Assembly (NCBI RefSeq): GCF_000247695.1
Contig: NW_004624778.1
Coordinates: forward strand, 9,786,742-9,850,741
Direction: 5' to 3'
DNA length: 64,000 bases
DNA from: Heterocephalus glaber
Taxonomy: Eukaryota > Chordata > Mammalia > Rodentia > Bathyergidae
Under the pieces are notes generated by a model that worked only from the letters and a program-made list of their open reading frames with translations, was not told the DNA's origin and ran no database searches. Every line of letters starts with the position of its first letter. The first letter of the stretch is position 1. Below, piece after piece: positions 44,383-56,092 of the stretch. The translations under genes and the position numbers were made by a program.

Positions 44383-45039
44383 AAAATTAATTAATTTGTG
44401 AAAGCCTGGCTTCTTACAACCTGCCTTCCCTTCCTCTTAACTGGATGCTTTCTCTCTAGCCACAGGGAGCCTAGCCCTTGGGGTGTTGCCCTCCACATAG
44501 CCCAGGGCCTCCCCCGCCCCCCTCCGAAAGGTCAGTTGCTCTGCTCACTTGGCCCTGGGTCCTGAGCATGTACTGTGTCCTGTCTGCCAGGCCCTGTGCT
44601 GGGCGCCCAAAGGAACAACCTGTGCTCTTCACTCAGACAGGGGCTTCCTTCCTCTTCTTTACCGAATTCAGCAGGTGCCAGATCCTCCCAGACAGCCCCC
44701 TCCCTCCACTCTGTCCAGGCTGTGTCCTCCTGCCAGCCTCTCACCCACTTGGCACCTGGCACCGCTTCCTTGTTTTGACATCTTGCGGGTTTCTGACTCT
44801 TAGATCTCTTCCGTATGCTGAGCGTGCCTTGACTTTAGCCTCAGGCTCTGAGCACACTGTGGGGTCTCCAGGAGCGAGATGGCAAAGGAAATGAAGGAGA
44901 CAGTTGGCTGCTGTGAGTGCAGGGAGGCTGCCAGTAGAAATGAGTTTGTCTAAGGAGCCTCTCCCCTCCCAGAAAGGCCCCACAGGGTCAAGCACCCAAT
45001 CATACAGGGTGATTTCATTTAAAAAAAAAAAAAAAGAGA

Positions 45040-45312
45040 GAGCCGGGGATTTAGCTCAGTGGTTCCGCCCTGTGCCTTGCAAGCACAAGGTCCGGAGTTT
45101 GATCTCTGGTACCAAAAAAAAAAAAAAAAAGAGGTGTTGATGGACTTCTGTATTCTCAGCACTCTGGAAGACTGAGGCAGGAATGTCACAAGTTTGAGGC
45201 CAGCTTGGGCAACTTAGCGAGACATTATCCCACAAAACAAAAAGGGGCTGGGGATGTAGCTCAGTGGTAGAGTGTTTGCCTAGCATGCATCAAGGCCCAG
45301 TACTGTAAAACA
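45040..45312 (+). repeat. GTACC-SINE and B1-dID
   Basis: GTACC-SINE 45,040-45,130 between A-runs, then B1-dID 45,133-45,312 ending with an ID half (GGGGCTGGGGATGTAGCTCA). Confidence 0.85.
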
Positions 45313-46234
45313 AATGAGGCGAAGTGAGTATATACTAGCTGATAAATTTAAAACTGTCCTTTGTATTTATTTGTACTTTAAAAAAATTTTATAGTCTTTC
45401 TATCTGGACTGGGTTTCTGATTGGGAAGAAGGACTTGGAGCTGGGTCCCAGAGCACTTTACCCAAGACAGTGAAGCCTCAATCTTCCAGCCCAGAGGATG
45501 GTGGGGAGCTGAGGGAGAGGCCACTCCCAGCCCCCCTTGGCCACAGCCTGGCTCCACTTTCATGACGGCCTTCTGCACAGTTCCATTCTGGCTCTGGTTC
45601 CACGTGAACTTGTTGCTCTGGAAAAATGAACCAGTGGAGATGGAAATGTTACTGGAAGCAAGCACTAACAGTCTGTGTGCCTAGGAAGTGTGCCATCAGT
45701 ATAGCCCATTCTAGAACATTCTCTCTGAGCTAGAAATGTGCTGAGAGCTTGACATACGTGGGTCCGTCCACTTCATCCTCGGAAGAGACTGGAAAGAAGT
45801 GTTAGGAGATCGTCCTTGCCGGACAGGCCAGAAGTAGAAGTAGATCTGTCAGACTCCAGAGCTTCTGGTCCCAAGGACTATCTGCCCTGCCACCACTTGG
45901 GATCCTTCAAATGCTTCAGGATGGCTCCCACATGGAGGCTACAATTGCATTCCCTGGAATGACCTGGTGAGGAAGAGCAGGGCAAGTTAACTGTGGAGTG
46001 GCAACCGGTTGTGGGTACGTGGCTCAGAATGCAGAGGTTCCACCGCCTGTCATGGATGCTGTGTAATCCCAGTGGGTTCTGGTTCTGCTGTTATGTTGCA
46101 GGTGGTGGCCCAGTGCTTAGCAATCTGAGAAGGAAGGGAGGGCAAGCCCAGACCAGAGAAACAAAGGGTCTCTCCTTTACCTAAAGAGTCCTTCTAATTG
46201 TTTATTTATTTGACTATTTATGTCTTTATTTATT
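45313..46234. other. Unique intergenic sequence
   Basis: No young repeats. Open frames of 60-95 codons on both strands lack recognisable domains. Confidence 0.45.
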
Positions 46235-47152
46235 TTGCTAATGACTGAACAGGAGCTTTAAGCATGCTAGGTAAACGTTCTACCACTGAGCAAAACCCCC
46301 TGTCTGTTGGCATCCATCCTACAGGGCAAATGGTGGAAGTAACCTGCTTAGGAAGAAACAGATCACCAGCAAAGCCAGGCTGGCCACTTTCTGATGCTGA
46401 GGCTCAGGCACCTGCTGGAGGCCCAGCCCCATTCCAGGGGGGTACACTGGGTACAAAAAATGGTGTTAAGACTGATTCTGACAAGCTGTGACACAGCGGA
46501 GAGGAGAGCCATGGAGGTGGCTCCGTAGCACAGTGTAGGCGGGCCAAGGGGTGGATGTGCTATAGGAGAGGATCCCTGGGCAGAGGAGTCTTGACAGGTG
46601 GTGAGAGGCCAGGGTGGATGGGCAGCAGGGTGGAAATGATGGGAAGGTGCCTAATGGAGCTGGTTGATGGAGAAGATAGCATTTCAGGAGCTTTTGTTTT
46701 GTTTTTTTGAGACAAAGTCTCACTATGTAGTTCAGGCTGGTCTTGAACTCACTAGATAGATAGACCAGGCTAGCCTAGAACTCATGGCAATCTTCCTGTC
46801 TCGGCCTCCCAAGTGCTGGGATCACAGGTGTATGCCACCACACCCAGCTTCAGGAGCTTTTTGAAGAGCTGAGTACTGGATGTATAGGAGACTCTAGGAT
46901 ACAATCCTGAGGCAGAAGTAGGATGAATTGGCTGGCCCCTCTTGTTTCAGAAGGGGGGGGGAGGAGGAAGGGGGAGGAGGGGGAAGAGGGGGAAGAGGAA
47001 GAAACTATCTTCAAATAAACAAACACCAAAACAAGTAAGCATCTGTCTCTGTAATAACTAAACCATAGTAGTAGGGGCTGGAGATGGAGCTCAGTGGGCA
47101 GAGCACTCAGCCTAGTGTGTATGAAGCCCGGATTCAACCCCTAGCATTGAGG
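46235..47152. repeat. ID, B1, polypurine tract and ID
   Basis: ID antisense 46,235-46,303; B1 antisense 46,698-46,850; polypurine G/A run 46,951-47,005; ID sense 47,070-47,152. Confidence 0.8.
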
Positions 47153-47418
47153 GAAAATAAGGTAGTAATAAAAATAGAAACATTAGTAATTAGAATGTCA
47201 AATGACCAAACCTCCAAAAATCTGTGGTCCATTCACTGTGAGGAATTGACTTGTTAGGATCATGCAGGAGAGGGAGCCAAGATGGTAGCCTGTCAGTCAG
47301 GGTCCTACCTCAGTAATTCTGTAGCACTGATGAGATGACATTATCAAGGAATCCTTTTAAAACTGAATGAGTTGGTTCATATTCATTAACTCATTTCAAG
47401 ACTGACAGCCGTGAAGCT

Positions 47419-47586
47419 GGTGTGTGTGTGTGTGTGTGTGTGGTGTGTTTGGGTTTCTGTATTTACTTATTTATTTGTTTTGAGATAGGTTCTTGCTATG
47501 CTGCATGGGCTGCCTTCAAACTTGTGATCCTCCTGCCTCTGTCTCCCCAGTGACAGGACTGCAGGTGTGCACCTCCGTGCCCAGCA
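47419..47586 (-). repeat. (GT)n and B1
   Basis: (GT)n at 47,419-47,444, then antisense B1 47,470-47,586. Confidence 0.82.
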
Positions 47587-47814
47587 GTTTCGATAGTGGT
47601 TACTTTCTTTTCTCTTTTTCTCCTGGAAGAGCCTGGGCTTTTGTCACCACACCACAATTCACAACAGCTCAAATCCCTTGAGGACTAAGGTAGCTGGAAA
47701 TGAATCAAAGAATAAGTGAAATACATACACAGGTAAACTGTTAATCTGGCACTCAGTATGTTCTCAGTAAATCTCAAGGAAGCAGTTGATAGTTGTGGTT
47801 TAAAAGGTAAACTG

Positions 47815-47970
47815 TGGCACTGGACTATGTTGGAATCTGACCCTGACATTTACCAATGTGTCATCTTGGGCAGGTCACTCTGTGCCTCGGTTTCCACCTT
47901 TGTAAACGGGGATTAGTAACAGCTTTAAACTCACAGAGTTGTTATGAGGATTAAAGGAATGAATCCATTT
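47815..47970 (+). repeat. MIR SINE
   Basis: CTTGGGCAGGTCACTCTGTG and GTTGTTATGAGGATTAAAGG match the MIR core in sense direction. Confidence 0.75.
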
Positions 47971-47971
47971 T

Positions 47972-48488
47972 TTTGTTTGTTTCTTTTTTGGTATCGGGGA
48001 TTGAACTCAGGTCCTTGCGCTTGTGAAGCAGAGGGTGAAACCACTGAGCTAAATCCCCAGCCCTGTTTGTTTTTTGAGACAGGGTGTTGCACTTAGTTCA
48101 GGCTGGCCTCGAACTCGTGGTGATCCTCCTGCCTCAGCCTCCCCAGTGCTGGGATTACAGGCACCACCATTCCCTGCTCTGAATTAATTTTGTTGTTGTT
48201 GAGATGCTGAGATAGAGCCAAGGGATTTATTTGCTAGGCAAGTGCTCTACCACTAACCTACATTAATTGCATATTTCAAAATACTGTAGTTTACTAGCTG
48301 CAAGAAGGGTGGTGTACACCTGCAAACTCAGATATGAGGGAGGCTGGGACAGGAGGATAGTAAGTTTGAGGGTATTTTGGGCAACTAAGCGAGGAGATGT
48401 CTCAAAACAAGAAACAAAAGAGAGATGGAGTATAGCTCAGTGGTGGAGCACCCCTGGGTCCAACCCCCTGTACGAGAAAAATCACACA
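47972..48488. repeat. GTACC-SINE, B1, ID and B1-dID
   Basis: GTACC-SINE antisense 47,972-48,064 (TTTGTTTGTT at both edges), B1 antisense 48,066-48,177, ID antisense 48,195-48,264, B1-dID sense 48,293-48,488. Confidence 0.82.
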
Positions 48489-49082
48489 TGAAACCAAAAA
48501 ACTAGTAGAGCAGTTCTTAAGACAAAGAAATGATGATAACTGTCCCCGGTGATACATATGCCAATTACCCTTATTTGATCATTACACATTGCACGTTTTG
48601 AAATGTCACACAGTACCTCTTAAATAGTACATGATAATACGTCAATAAAAGCCTAATTAAAAATCTCCTCTAGGGAATCTCGCCTGAAGTCCCAGTATAG
48701 CTCCTTAAAAGGTAAAGACCTTTGACATTTTCTGCTCAGGTCTTTTAAATTCTTTTATTACCCTCTCTCAGCATCCTGTAGTGCTTTCAGGGAGCCAGAT
48801 CTTGAGCTGTGAATCTGTCCTCGGCCTCTGGCATTTTCTCTTTCTCCCCTATACTCGCCTAGGCGGCCTCGCTCGCCTCTCCTTTCCCTGGGTCCCGCGT
48901 CCCAGACGCGCTACACCCACTTTCCCATCTCGAGGACTGGTCCAGAAAACTCATAGGGAGCGCAGGTACGACACTCTTTCCAGGGAGAGCAGCAGACCTC
49001 AGCCGTGACTCTGCACAGGTGGAATTTGGGGCGCTGGAACACGCGCAGCGACGGAGCGGGGTCTCCCTGGCAGACAGTCTCA

Positions 49083-49096
49083 CCAGCAGGTGGCGC
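49083..49096 (+). promoter_or_regulatory. CTCF-like motif (upstream copy)
   Basis: CCAGCAGGTGGCGC matches 13 of 14 positions of the CTCF core CCASYAGRGGGCGC; only the T at position 9 differs, which is often tolerated. It lies at the edge of the CpG island, about 500 bases before the putative first exon. Confidence 0.6.
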
Positions 49097-49506
49097 GCTA
49101 TCCGCAAGGCCTGCGAGGTTCCCCTGCAGAAACTTGAACAGGATGTTGGTGCCACGGCTCGAGAGGAGCACAGCCCGGTCTTTCTGAGCCGAGCTGTTCG
49201 CTTCGGCGGAAAAGTGAAGAGAGAAGGGAGCAGCCTCCCTGCTTCAGTGACTCAGTATCAGACATTGCGTGCTTCATTCGGGAAGGCGTCGGGAGGGAGT
49301 GAGTACTGGGCAGCGTACGGGAAAGGGAGCGCTGTCCTCTTCTTAAGGCACTGTCCTTGGCTTGCATAGACTGGCTTTCCTACCCTCCGGGATAGACATT
49401 TCTAGAAGGGAGCTCCCTGAACCGAAGGAAAGCGCGCGGGAAAGAAGCCCGGGAAGCCGGCTTCGCGGAGTCCGCACTCTGCAGCGGGAGGAGCGTAGGT
49501 TCTTGA

Positions 49507-49520
49507 CGCCAGATGGCGCT
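49507..49520 (+). promoter_or_regulatory. CTCF-like (or YY1-like) motif (downstream copy)
   Basis: ACGCCAGATGGCGC followed by TA matches 11 of 14 CTCF core positions in the same direction as the copy at 49,083. The AGATGGCG core could instead bind YY1, which is common near transcription starts. Confidence 0.4.
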
Positions 49521-49599
49521 ACCTGATTTTCTCCCGGCTTCCGACCCCAATCTTCAGAGGCTGCCGCCGCAGTGGATTCTCTAGCCGGCCGGCGCAGGC

Positions 49600-49894
49600 T
49601 CTGTGGTTCCGGGCGGAAGTGAGGCGCAGAGCGGAACGGCCTCTGGTGACATTTTCTTGGGGCGGCGCGGACGACTGAAGGGAATTGGTGGCGGAGGCCC
49701 CGGAGGCGGCGAGGTTCACTTTGGCCCCCGCGGGGGCTGTGACCGCGACTCTCTGCTCACTGCGGCGGCTTGTGCCAAGGAGGAGAAAGCGGCGGTGGCC
49801 GTCGCTTTCCCAGTCACCGCGGCCGGGGGTTGGTGCGTGCCCCGACGGGGCGCGCGGACCGGGCAAGGAGCTACGGAGCGGCCGCGGCTCGCAG
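49600..49894 (+). other. ARK2N: Candidate non-coding first exon of C18orf25 (ARK2N)
   Basis: The 3' edge is chosen from the strong donor CTCGCAG|GTGAGG at 49,894/49,895, inside the GC-richest block. The 5' edge is only a guess, placed near the ETS-like GGCGGAAGTG at 49,612-49,621. The exon is expected to be 5' UTR, because the known coding sequence begins in a later exon and none of it was seen here. Identity rests on gene order relative to human (HAUS1 then C18orf25). Another start site in the island is possible. Confidence 0.55.
49612..49621 (+). promoter_or_regulatory. ETS/GABP-like site GGCGGAAGTG
   Basis: GGAAGTG with G/C-rich flanks resembles the ETS-factor sites found at many CpG-island promoters. 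It is the best candidate core-promoter site in the island and was used to place the exon start. Confidence 0.4.
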
Positions 49895-50711
49895 GTGAGG
49901 CGGGAAGGGGCACAGGGCCACGGCCTGGCCGCCCGTCGGACTGCGGGGCCTGGGCTGCGTCCCAGGGAGGGGTGGGGCGAGGCGGAGCGTGCGGGCCGCG
50001 GGTGAGGGCTCTGCGGTCCCTGCCGTGGGGTCACAGTGGGCCCAGCTGGGGCGCGCCGGATTCGCTCCCGAAGTTGGAGGGAGGCGCGGCCCGCGAGGGG
50101 GCCGAACAGCCCCGGCTCCACTGTCGCCCGTCCGCCTGCTTGCCGCTCGTGACCCGTGCGTCCTCCCGGCCGCCGGGGCTGAGTGTGGGCTGGAGGGACT
50201 GCAGCCCCCTGGCCTCGCTGGGGAGCGGCTCCGTCGCCCTGGAATTGTCTTCGCCCAACTTTCGTCTCCTGGCCGCGAGGGAAGCAGAGGCAGCGGCTCC
50301 GCCAACTCAGCGAGCGGGGTCTGGCGCGGACACCTGCCGCTGTCTCGGAGAGCCGGGCCGCCTCTCCAGTGCCGCGCTGCCGAGGCCTGGGAGGAGCCAG
50401 AAAAGGCTTTCTTAGGCTTGGTGCTGCCTTCCTCTTGGCGCTTGCACCACCGTCGGTCCGCAGACCCCTTGGGTCAATGGGAGAGAGGTATCGTCTCCAA
50501 AAATCGACCTCTTTCGGGGAGTGTGTCAACTTTCATTAAAAGCTGGCGAGGTTGTCAAACTGACGATTCCCGGGTGAAGACTCTAGCCTATTCCGATTTC
50601 CCTAGTAGTGTTTATTTTTCATGGCAGTGATCTCAGTGTATTGTCTATGCAGCAGCTCCTCTCGGAACCTATGTCTTTCGTTTTCATTTTTAATTACTCA
50701 TGTATTTATCT

Positions 50712-50760
50712 TTGCGGTACTGGGGCTTGAACCCAGAGTCTCATTAGGCAAGCCTTGCAG
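50712..50760 (-). repeat. Partial ID SINE
   Basis: GGTACTGGGGCTTGAACCCA to AGCCTTGCAGCC. Confidence 0.7.
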
Positions 50761-50773
50761 CCCTATTCTTTTA

Positions 50774-50799
50774 CCAGCTTTTTTTTTTTTTTTTTGGTA
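50774..50799 (-). repeat. Extremely truncated retroinsertion
   Basis: Only CCAGC, 17 T and GGTA lie between exact 16-bp copies of CAGCCCTATTCTTTTA (50,758-50,773 and 50,800-50,815). The TACC-A(n) end matches the GTACC-SINE 3' end, so nothing but the tail was copied. Confidence 0.85.
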
Positions 50800-51018
50800 C
50801 AGCCCTATTCTTTTAAATTGCCCTGTTCCCATCACAAACTAGATGCTCACAAGTTTGAAGGAAAGAAATTGGTTCTTTCCTTTCCAAATCTTCCACAGCT
50901 TGAGCATTTTATGCTTAAATGTGCTTTTCGTGTTTTGCATGAGCTTTTACTTTCTGAATCCTTCCGCCGAGTTGGAGGCAAATCCCACTGATGATGCTTT
51001 ATCAAGGCTGGACCTCTT

Positions 51019-51102
51019 TTTTTTTTTTTGGTACCGGGGATTGAACTCTGTTCCTTGCACTTGTGAAGCAGGTGGCAGAACCACTGAGCTAAATCCCCAG
51101 CC
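51019..51102 (-). repeat. GTACC-SINE with exact 11-bp duplication
   Basis: CTGGACCTCTT at 51,008-51,018 and 51,103-51,113. Confidence 0.92.
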
Positions 51103-51639
51103 CTGGACCTCTTAATTACAAATGCATCTGGCAGTTTTGCTTAGGCTGTTATTGTGTAGTGTTGTTGGGCACATGCTAATAGTTTGAATCACTCCCTTCC
51201 TTCTCTTGGGGTGTTTTAAGGATGGAGGCTATTAATTTTCTAATGTACTTTTGCTGATCCTGGCAGTCTGGATTTCTCCACTCCTCAGAGCATAGCCTTT
51301 TTTGGTTTAACAAGCATACTTAGAAACCTACAATTAATAGTTACCTGGTGCCCTATGATTATCTTTATTTTTAAAGTAGAAAGTAAAATATTTTGGATGA
51401 ATCATGTCCAACACAATGTGTAGTTGAGCACGCTGAACAGTAGGTGCTCAGTAAATGTACAATTATGAATTTTGAATTCATGAGGGCAAGATAGAATTGA
51501 CTTTAATGACCTTTATCCTATTTTCAAAAGAACTTGGGTGAAATTTCATTCATTAAGTGAGAGTTTTCTTTTTTAAACTTCTAAATCAGGTTTGTTTTTA
51601 GAGTGCTTTTCAGTAACCGTATATTATTTGGCTTTTTGA

Positions 51640-52790
51640 AAATGGATCTTGCTATCTACCCTAGGTTGGCATCCAACTGGAGATCTTCCTGTCTTAGCCT
51701 CCCAAGTGCTGGGATTACAGGCTTGTACCACCACACCCTCTTAATACCTTATTCTTAAAACTTCAAACCACATCTTTTCCATAATGTTTCAATATTATAG
51801 ATGTAAACATCAAAATAGGTATATAGAGTCTGAAAGGTGAGCAGAAACCTCCAGGTAGTTATAGCTAAAGCACCAATTAAATCAGATTTCTTAACAGGAA
51901 TTTTTTTCCTGAATAGTTTTTTAAAAATTATTATTTTGTTTTTGTTTTTGGAGACAAGGTCTCCCTATGTAGTTCAGGCTGGCTTTGAACTTACTTTGTA
52001 GCCCAAGCTGACCTGGAACTCAATTCCCTTGTTGGGGCCTCCTGAGTGCTGGGCTACAGGCATCCCTGCCGGGCCCTGCTCTGAACTTTTGTGGAGAATG
52101 AGATGGACTGGATTTTGGAGCTGGAAACACTTTCTATTGTTAGCTTCTTATTAACTTGACAGTGTATTTGTCATGTTACTCACTAATTCAGTTTATTTTA
52201 CATTATTTTTTGGTGGTGGGGATTGAACCCGCGAAGCTGTGAGTTATATCTCCAGCCCTTGTATTTTGAACTAACTTGTTACTGATTTGCTCAGTCTAGC
52301 CTCAAACTTCTGATTCTCCTGCCTCAACCTCCTGCATGGCTCCGTTTATATTATCATAGGTGTGTGCCACAAGGCATGGCTCATGTTTTTTATTTCTTTA
52401 GATGGGGTCTCAACTAAGTTGTCCACGCTGCCCATGAATTTGCCCAAGTAGCTGGTATTACAACTGTGTGTCACCATGGCTGGCATTTTTTCACTTTTAA
52501 TCTTACATTGACATTATTACTTTATTTTTTGTGGTGGTGGGGATGCCCAAGTGCTCTACTATTGAGCTGTATCCCCGGCCTGACACTGGTATTTAAATCT
52601 CTTTGCTGTGTATATATGACTAGTAACTTCTGTGAGCTTATGTATTAAGTCATTATTCAAGGTGCTGTTTCGCTGGGATCTCCACTTTGAAGGTTTTATT
52701 CTGACATGTACAAGGATTTCATTATTATTATTATTTTTGTGGTACTAGGGATTAAATTCAGGGCCTTGCTCATGTGAGGAAAGCCAGCTG
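51640..52790 (-). repeat. Run of antisense SINEs
   Basis: B1 51,640-51,742 and 51,930-52,077; B1-dID 52,203-52,381; partial B1 52,386-52,487; ID 52,515-52,580 and 52,728-52,790. All are antisense to the inferred C18orf25 transcript. Confidence 0.8.
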
Positions 52791-53675
52791 TCAACTTGAT
52801 TTATAGGCAGTTTGAGTACTTTTTTCTTTTTGTTTCTTTTTGAAGTTCAGTGTTGGTATATACTATAGACCTAAACCTTATATTTAGTAACTTTGGTTAG
52901 TTATCTTAGACATTCCTCATTTTCCTGCCTGTAACTAGAGCTATGAAGATAACGTATGTTGTGTTTACTGAATTGACAATTCTTGGGAACACCTGTAAAA
53001 GTTTAAAAATATATTGTTGAACGTGCTTTTTAAAGCATACTAGATTAACTGTAGTTGTATAGGCAAATTGAGATAGATGTATAATGTGAGTAAGAAGCTG
53101 TGAGACTATAGAAGGGGAAGAACTATTTTTTTTTTTTAGAACTATTGTTAAGGACAGAAAAAATATTTATGTGCAACCACTTTATTCTCCCAGCACTAAT
53201 TTATTGATTTCCTACTGTGTGCCAGCAGTTCTGTAACTGCCAGAGCTGTGGTGAAAACTGAGACTGAGACCAACAAAATTCTGGCACTCAAAAGACCTTC
53301 AGCATTTAAACCTGAGGTTTGAGATGTGTTTTCAGATGAGCATTCCAGCTTAGAGAACAGCTATAAGTAAAGTCATGAGTATCAAGCTATTGAATGGCCT
53401 AGTTGGGCTAGTTCAAAGATGGAGAACATAGGGCATGCATGTTGTTTTTTTTTAAGACAAAAGGTGTTAAAGTATGAGTTTTTTTCTAAACTAAAACCTC
53501 AGTGTTCAGGTTTAATTGCAGTGTTGGCACTTTGAGATAAGTGAGTGAGTTTTGGGTTGCAGTTTGGGCATTTGTCTCTAGAAGGTATGCCATCACTAGT
53601 AGTTCCCTTGAGTGTTCAGAGGGATGGAGAAGGTCGATTGAGATAGAGCAAATTTCCTTCTTTCTTTCTTACTTA
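52791..53675. other. Mostly unique intronic sequence
   Basis: An old mammal-wide repeat is likely at 53,195-53,300 (TTGATTTCCTACTGTGTGCC). Nothing else recognised. Confidence 0.45.
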
Positions 53676-54360
53676 TTTTTGTTTGTTTTGAGACAGGGTA
53701 ATTCAGTCTATGTAGTTTAGGCTGGCCTTGATGATTTTCCTGCCTCAGCCTCCCAAGTGCTGGGAGATTACAGGCATGTGCCACTATGCCCAGCTATTTT
53801 TGTTTTTTTGAGACAGGAACTCATGTAGTTAGGCAAACCTTGAGCTTACTATGTACCTCAGGCTGGCCTCTGTCTTACTCAGGGTGATCTGCCTCCCAAG
53901 TGCTAGGATTACAGGTGTGTGCCACCATGCCTAGGTGAATTTTCTTTTAGAGGGAAACTGAGGTGGAATATAAAGGATGAGATAGGTATTCTTTTTAAAG
54001 ACTTTTCTTCATCCTAAAAGTTTGGTGAATAGAAATTGTATTGGTCCTTTTTTTTTTTTTTTGAGACAGTGTCTCACTGTGTAGTTCAGGCTGACCTTGA
54101 ACTTGTGGCAATCCTCCTGCCTCACCCTCCTGAGTCTGGGAGTTATAGGCACTCCAGTTGGTTTTATTTATTTTATCATATATAGAGATGAGGGGATGTA
54201 TCTGTCTGTCTATCTATCAATTGATCAGTTGCTTGTTTGTTTAAGTAAGGTTTCGCTATGTAGTCCAGGCTTGCCTTGAACTCACTATGTAATTTAGGCT
54301 AGCCTCGAACTGGAGATCCTCTTGCCTCAGCCTCCCAGTACAGTAGCTGGGATTACAGGT
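53676..54360 (-). repeat. Four antisense B1 copies
   Basis: 53,676-53,796; 53,797-53,934; 54,044-54,165; 54,238-54,360. Confidence 0.82.
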
Positions 54361-54409
54361 TTCATTTATTTATTTATGTGGTTTGATTCTTGATCATTGG
54401 ATTAAAGAA

Positions 54410-55648
54410 GTTTTTTAAAATTTTATTGGTACATTTTAGGTATATGATATAATGACATTCATCATTGGAAATTTGCACCTTTGCATAATCTCTCTTGGTT
54501 CTTATTTTTACCCCTTCCCCTGCCCTCCCTTCAGCCCCTCTATCCCTCCCTATTTGCAAAGACTTTGTTTCCATTTTTTCATTTTTGCATATTAATTTCA
54601 TTCTCTTCTTTCCTTTCCCCTACCCCTCCCACTTCCCCTTCCCCTTTGCCCCTTTTCTTCCTATTTCACATTATCTATTATATCTTTTAGTCCTTATTTA
54701 AACTTTTAGCTTCTCACACTAGAGAAACTATTCAGTATTTATTTACACATGTGTGTCCTATTTATTTCACTTAAGAGTATTGCCTCAATGTGCATCCATC
54801 CATTTAGCTATAAATGTCTGTAATTTCTCACTTTTTATGGCTGAGTAGTACTCCATTTTATTAAAAAACCACATTTTCTTTATCCAGTCTCCAGTTGATG
54901 GGCAGTTGGGCTGGTTCCAAGTTTTAGCTATTACAAATTGTGCTGCTATGAACATGGGTGCACATATATCACTGTGGTATGATTCTTTTAATTCTTTGAG
55001 GAAGATACCCAGCAGGGGAATAGCTGGATCAAATGGGACTTCCAGTCTTAGTTCTTTGAGGTATCTCCATACTAATTTCCACAGTGGTTGCACCAGTCTA
55101 CACTCCCGTCAACAGTGGAGCAGGGTTCCTCTTTCCCCACAGCCCCACCAGCATTTGTTATTGGTTTATTTCATGATAGCTGTTCTTTCTGGAGTGAGGT
55201 GGAATCTCAGCGTTGTTTTCATTTGCATCTCTCGAATGATCAGTGATGTTGAACATTTTTTCATGTATTTATTTGCTATTTCTACTTCTTTGTCTGAGAA
55301 ATGTCTGTTCATTTCAGATGCCCATTTTTGGATTGGGTCTTTAAATTTGGGAGGTCTGATTTTTTTTTTTAAGTTCTTTATAGATTTTAGATAGGAGACC
55401 TTTGTGTAAGGAACAGCAGGTGAAAATTTTTTCCCACGTTATGAGTTGTCTTTTCACGCTGCTGGTGGTTTCTCTTGCTGTGCAGAAGCCTTTTAATAAG
55501 AAGAGATCCCACTTGTTGATTGTTTGTGCTAGATCACAGGCAACTAAGGTTTTGTTCATAAAATCTTTTCCTACACCAATGTCTTCAAGAGTTCTACCTA
55601 ACCTCTGTTCCAGGCGTTTTAGCATTTCTATTTTGATATTTAGATCTT
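54410..55648 (-). mobile_element. 5'-truncated L1 with exact 13-bp duplication
   Basis: TTGGATTAAAGAA flanks it at 54,397-54,409 and 55,649-55,661. The minus strand carries the ORF2 C-terminal region (FDPAIPLLGIFLKELK, WIKKMWFFNKMEYYSAIK) and the 3' UTR. Unlike older copies, a 102-codon stretch is open. Of about 1.24 kb, it starts within ORF2, so it is an ordinary truncated insertion. Confidence 0.93.
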
Positions 55649-55789
55649 TTGGATTAAAGAAATTTGATAGTTACTTTTCTTTAGTTGTTTTGAATTTAAA
55701 TTTGACTGTTATCAAACTTTTATAGATGGTTTTATTAGCCTGTCTTTAATTGTAATATCTACTTTCCTTGCTCTTTCAGAATCTTTCTC

Positions 55790-56092
55790 TTTCTTTCTCT
55801 CTTTCTCTCTTTCTCCCTTTATTTCTTTCATCTAGGAATTGAACCAGGGCCTTCACACTGACCTACATCCTCAGCCCTTTTTAAATTTTTTTTTTTTTTG
55901 ATACAAGGGATCTAACTCAGGACTTTGTGCTTGCAAGGCAGGTGGTGGAACCACTGAGCTTAATCCCCAGGCCAGCCCTTTTTTAATTTTTGAGACAAGG
56001 TCTGGCTAAGCTAAACTAAAGCTTAACTCAAGCTTCCTGCCTCCACCTTCCAGAGTGCTGGGGTTACAGGTGTATGCCACCATGTCCAGCTG
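55790..56092 (-). repeat. B1-dID split by GTACC-SINE
   Basis: (CTTT)n-like start, ID half to CTCAGCCC, GTACC-SINE 55,884-55,974, B1 half to 56,092. AGCCCTTTTTAA is repeated at both edges, with an extra T. Confidence 0.85.

Larger units (their letters stand above)
48850..50580. promoter_or_regulatory. CpG island, probable C18orf25/ARK2N promoter
   Basis: CpG dinucleotides are frequent from about 48,850 and dense from 49,400 to 50,480, whereas the rest of the window is CpG-poor. The island contains no SINE or L1, as is usual for a constitutive promoter. Position (37 kb after HAUS1, same expected strand) matches the start of C18orf25 in human. C18orf25/ARK2N is a nuclear protein related to the N-terminal part of the RNF111/Arkadia family. 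Direction is not proven by the sequence; the island could be bidirectional. Confidence 0.85.

Noticed and set aside
44478..44894. 138-codon open frame
   Set aside because: Overlapping frames of similar length exist on both strands; composition is that of GC-rich unique DNA, with no family resemblance.
49519..50529. 336-codon open frame on the minus strand of the CpG island, plus 270- and 213-codon frames on the plus strand
   Set aside because: Long open frames on both strands come from high GC and few stop codons. The proteins are R/P/G/A-rich without domains, and the region is best read as promoter and 5' UTR.
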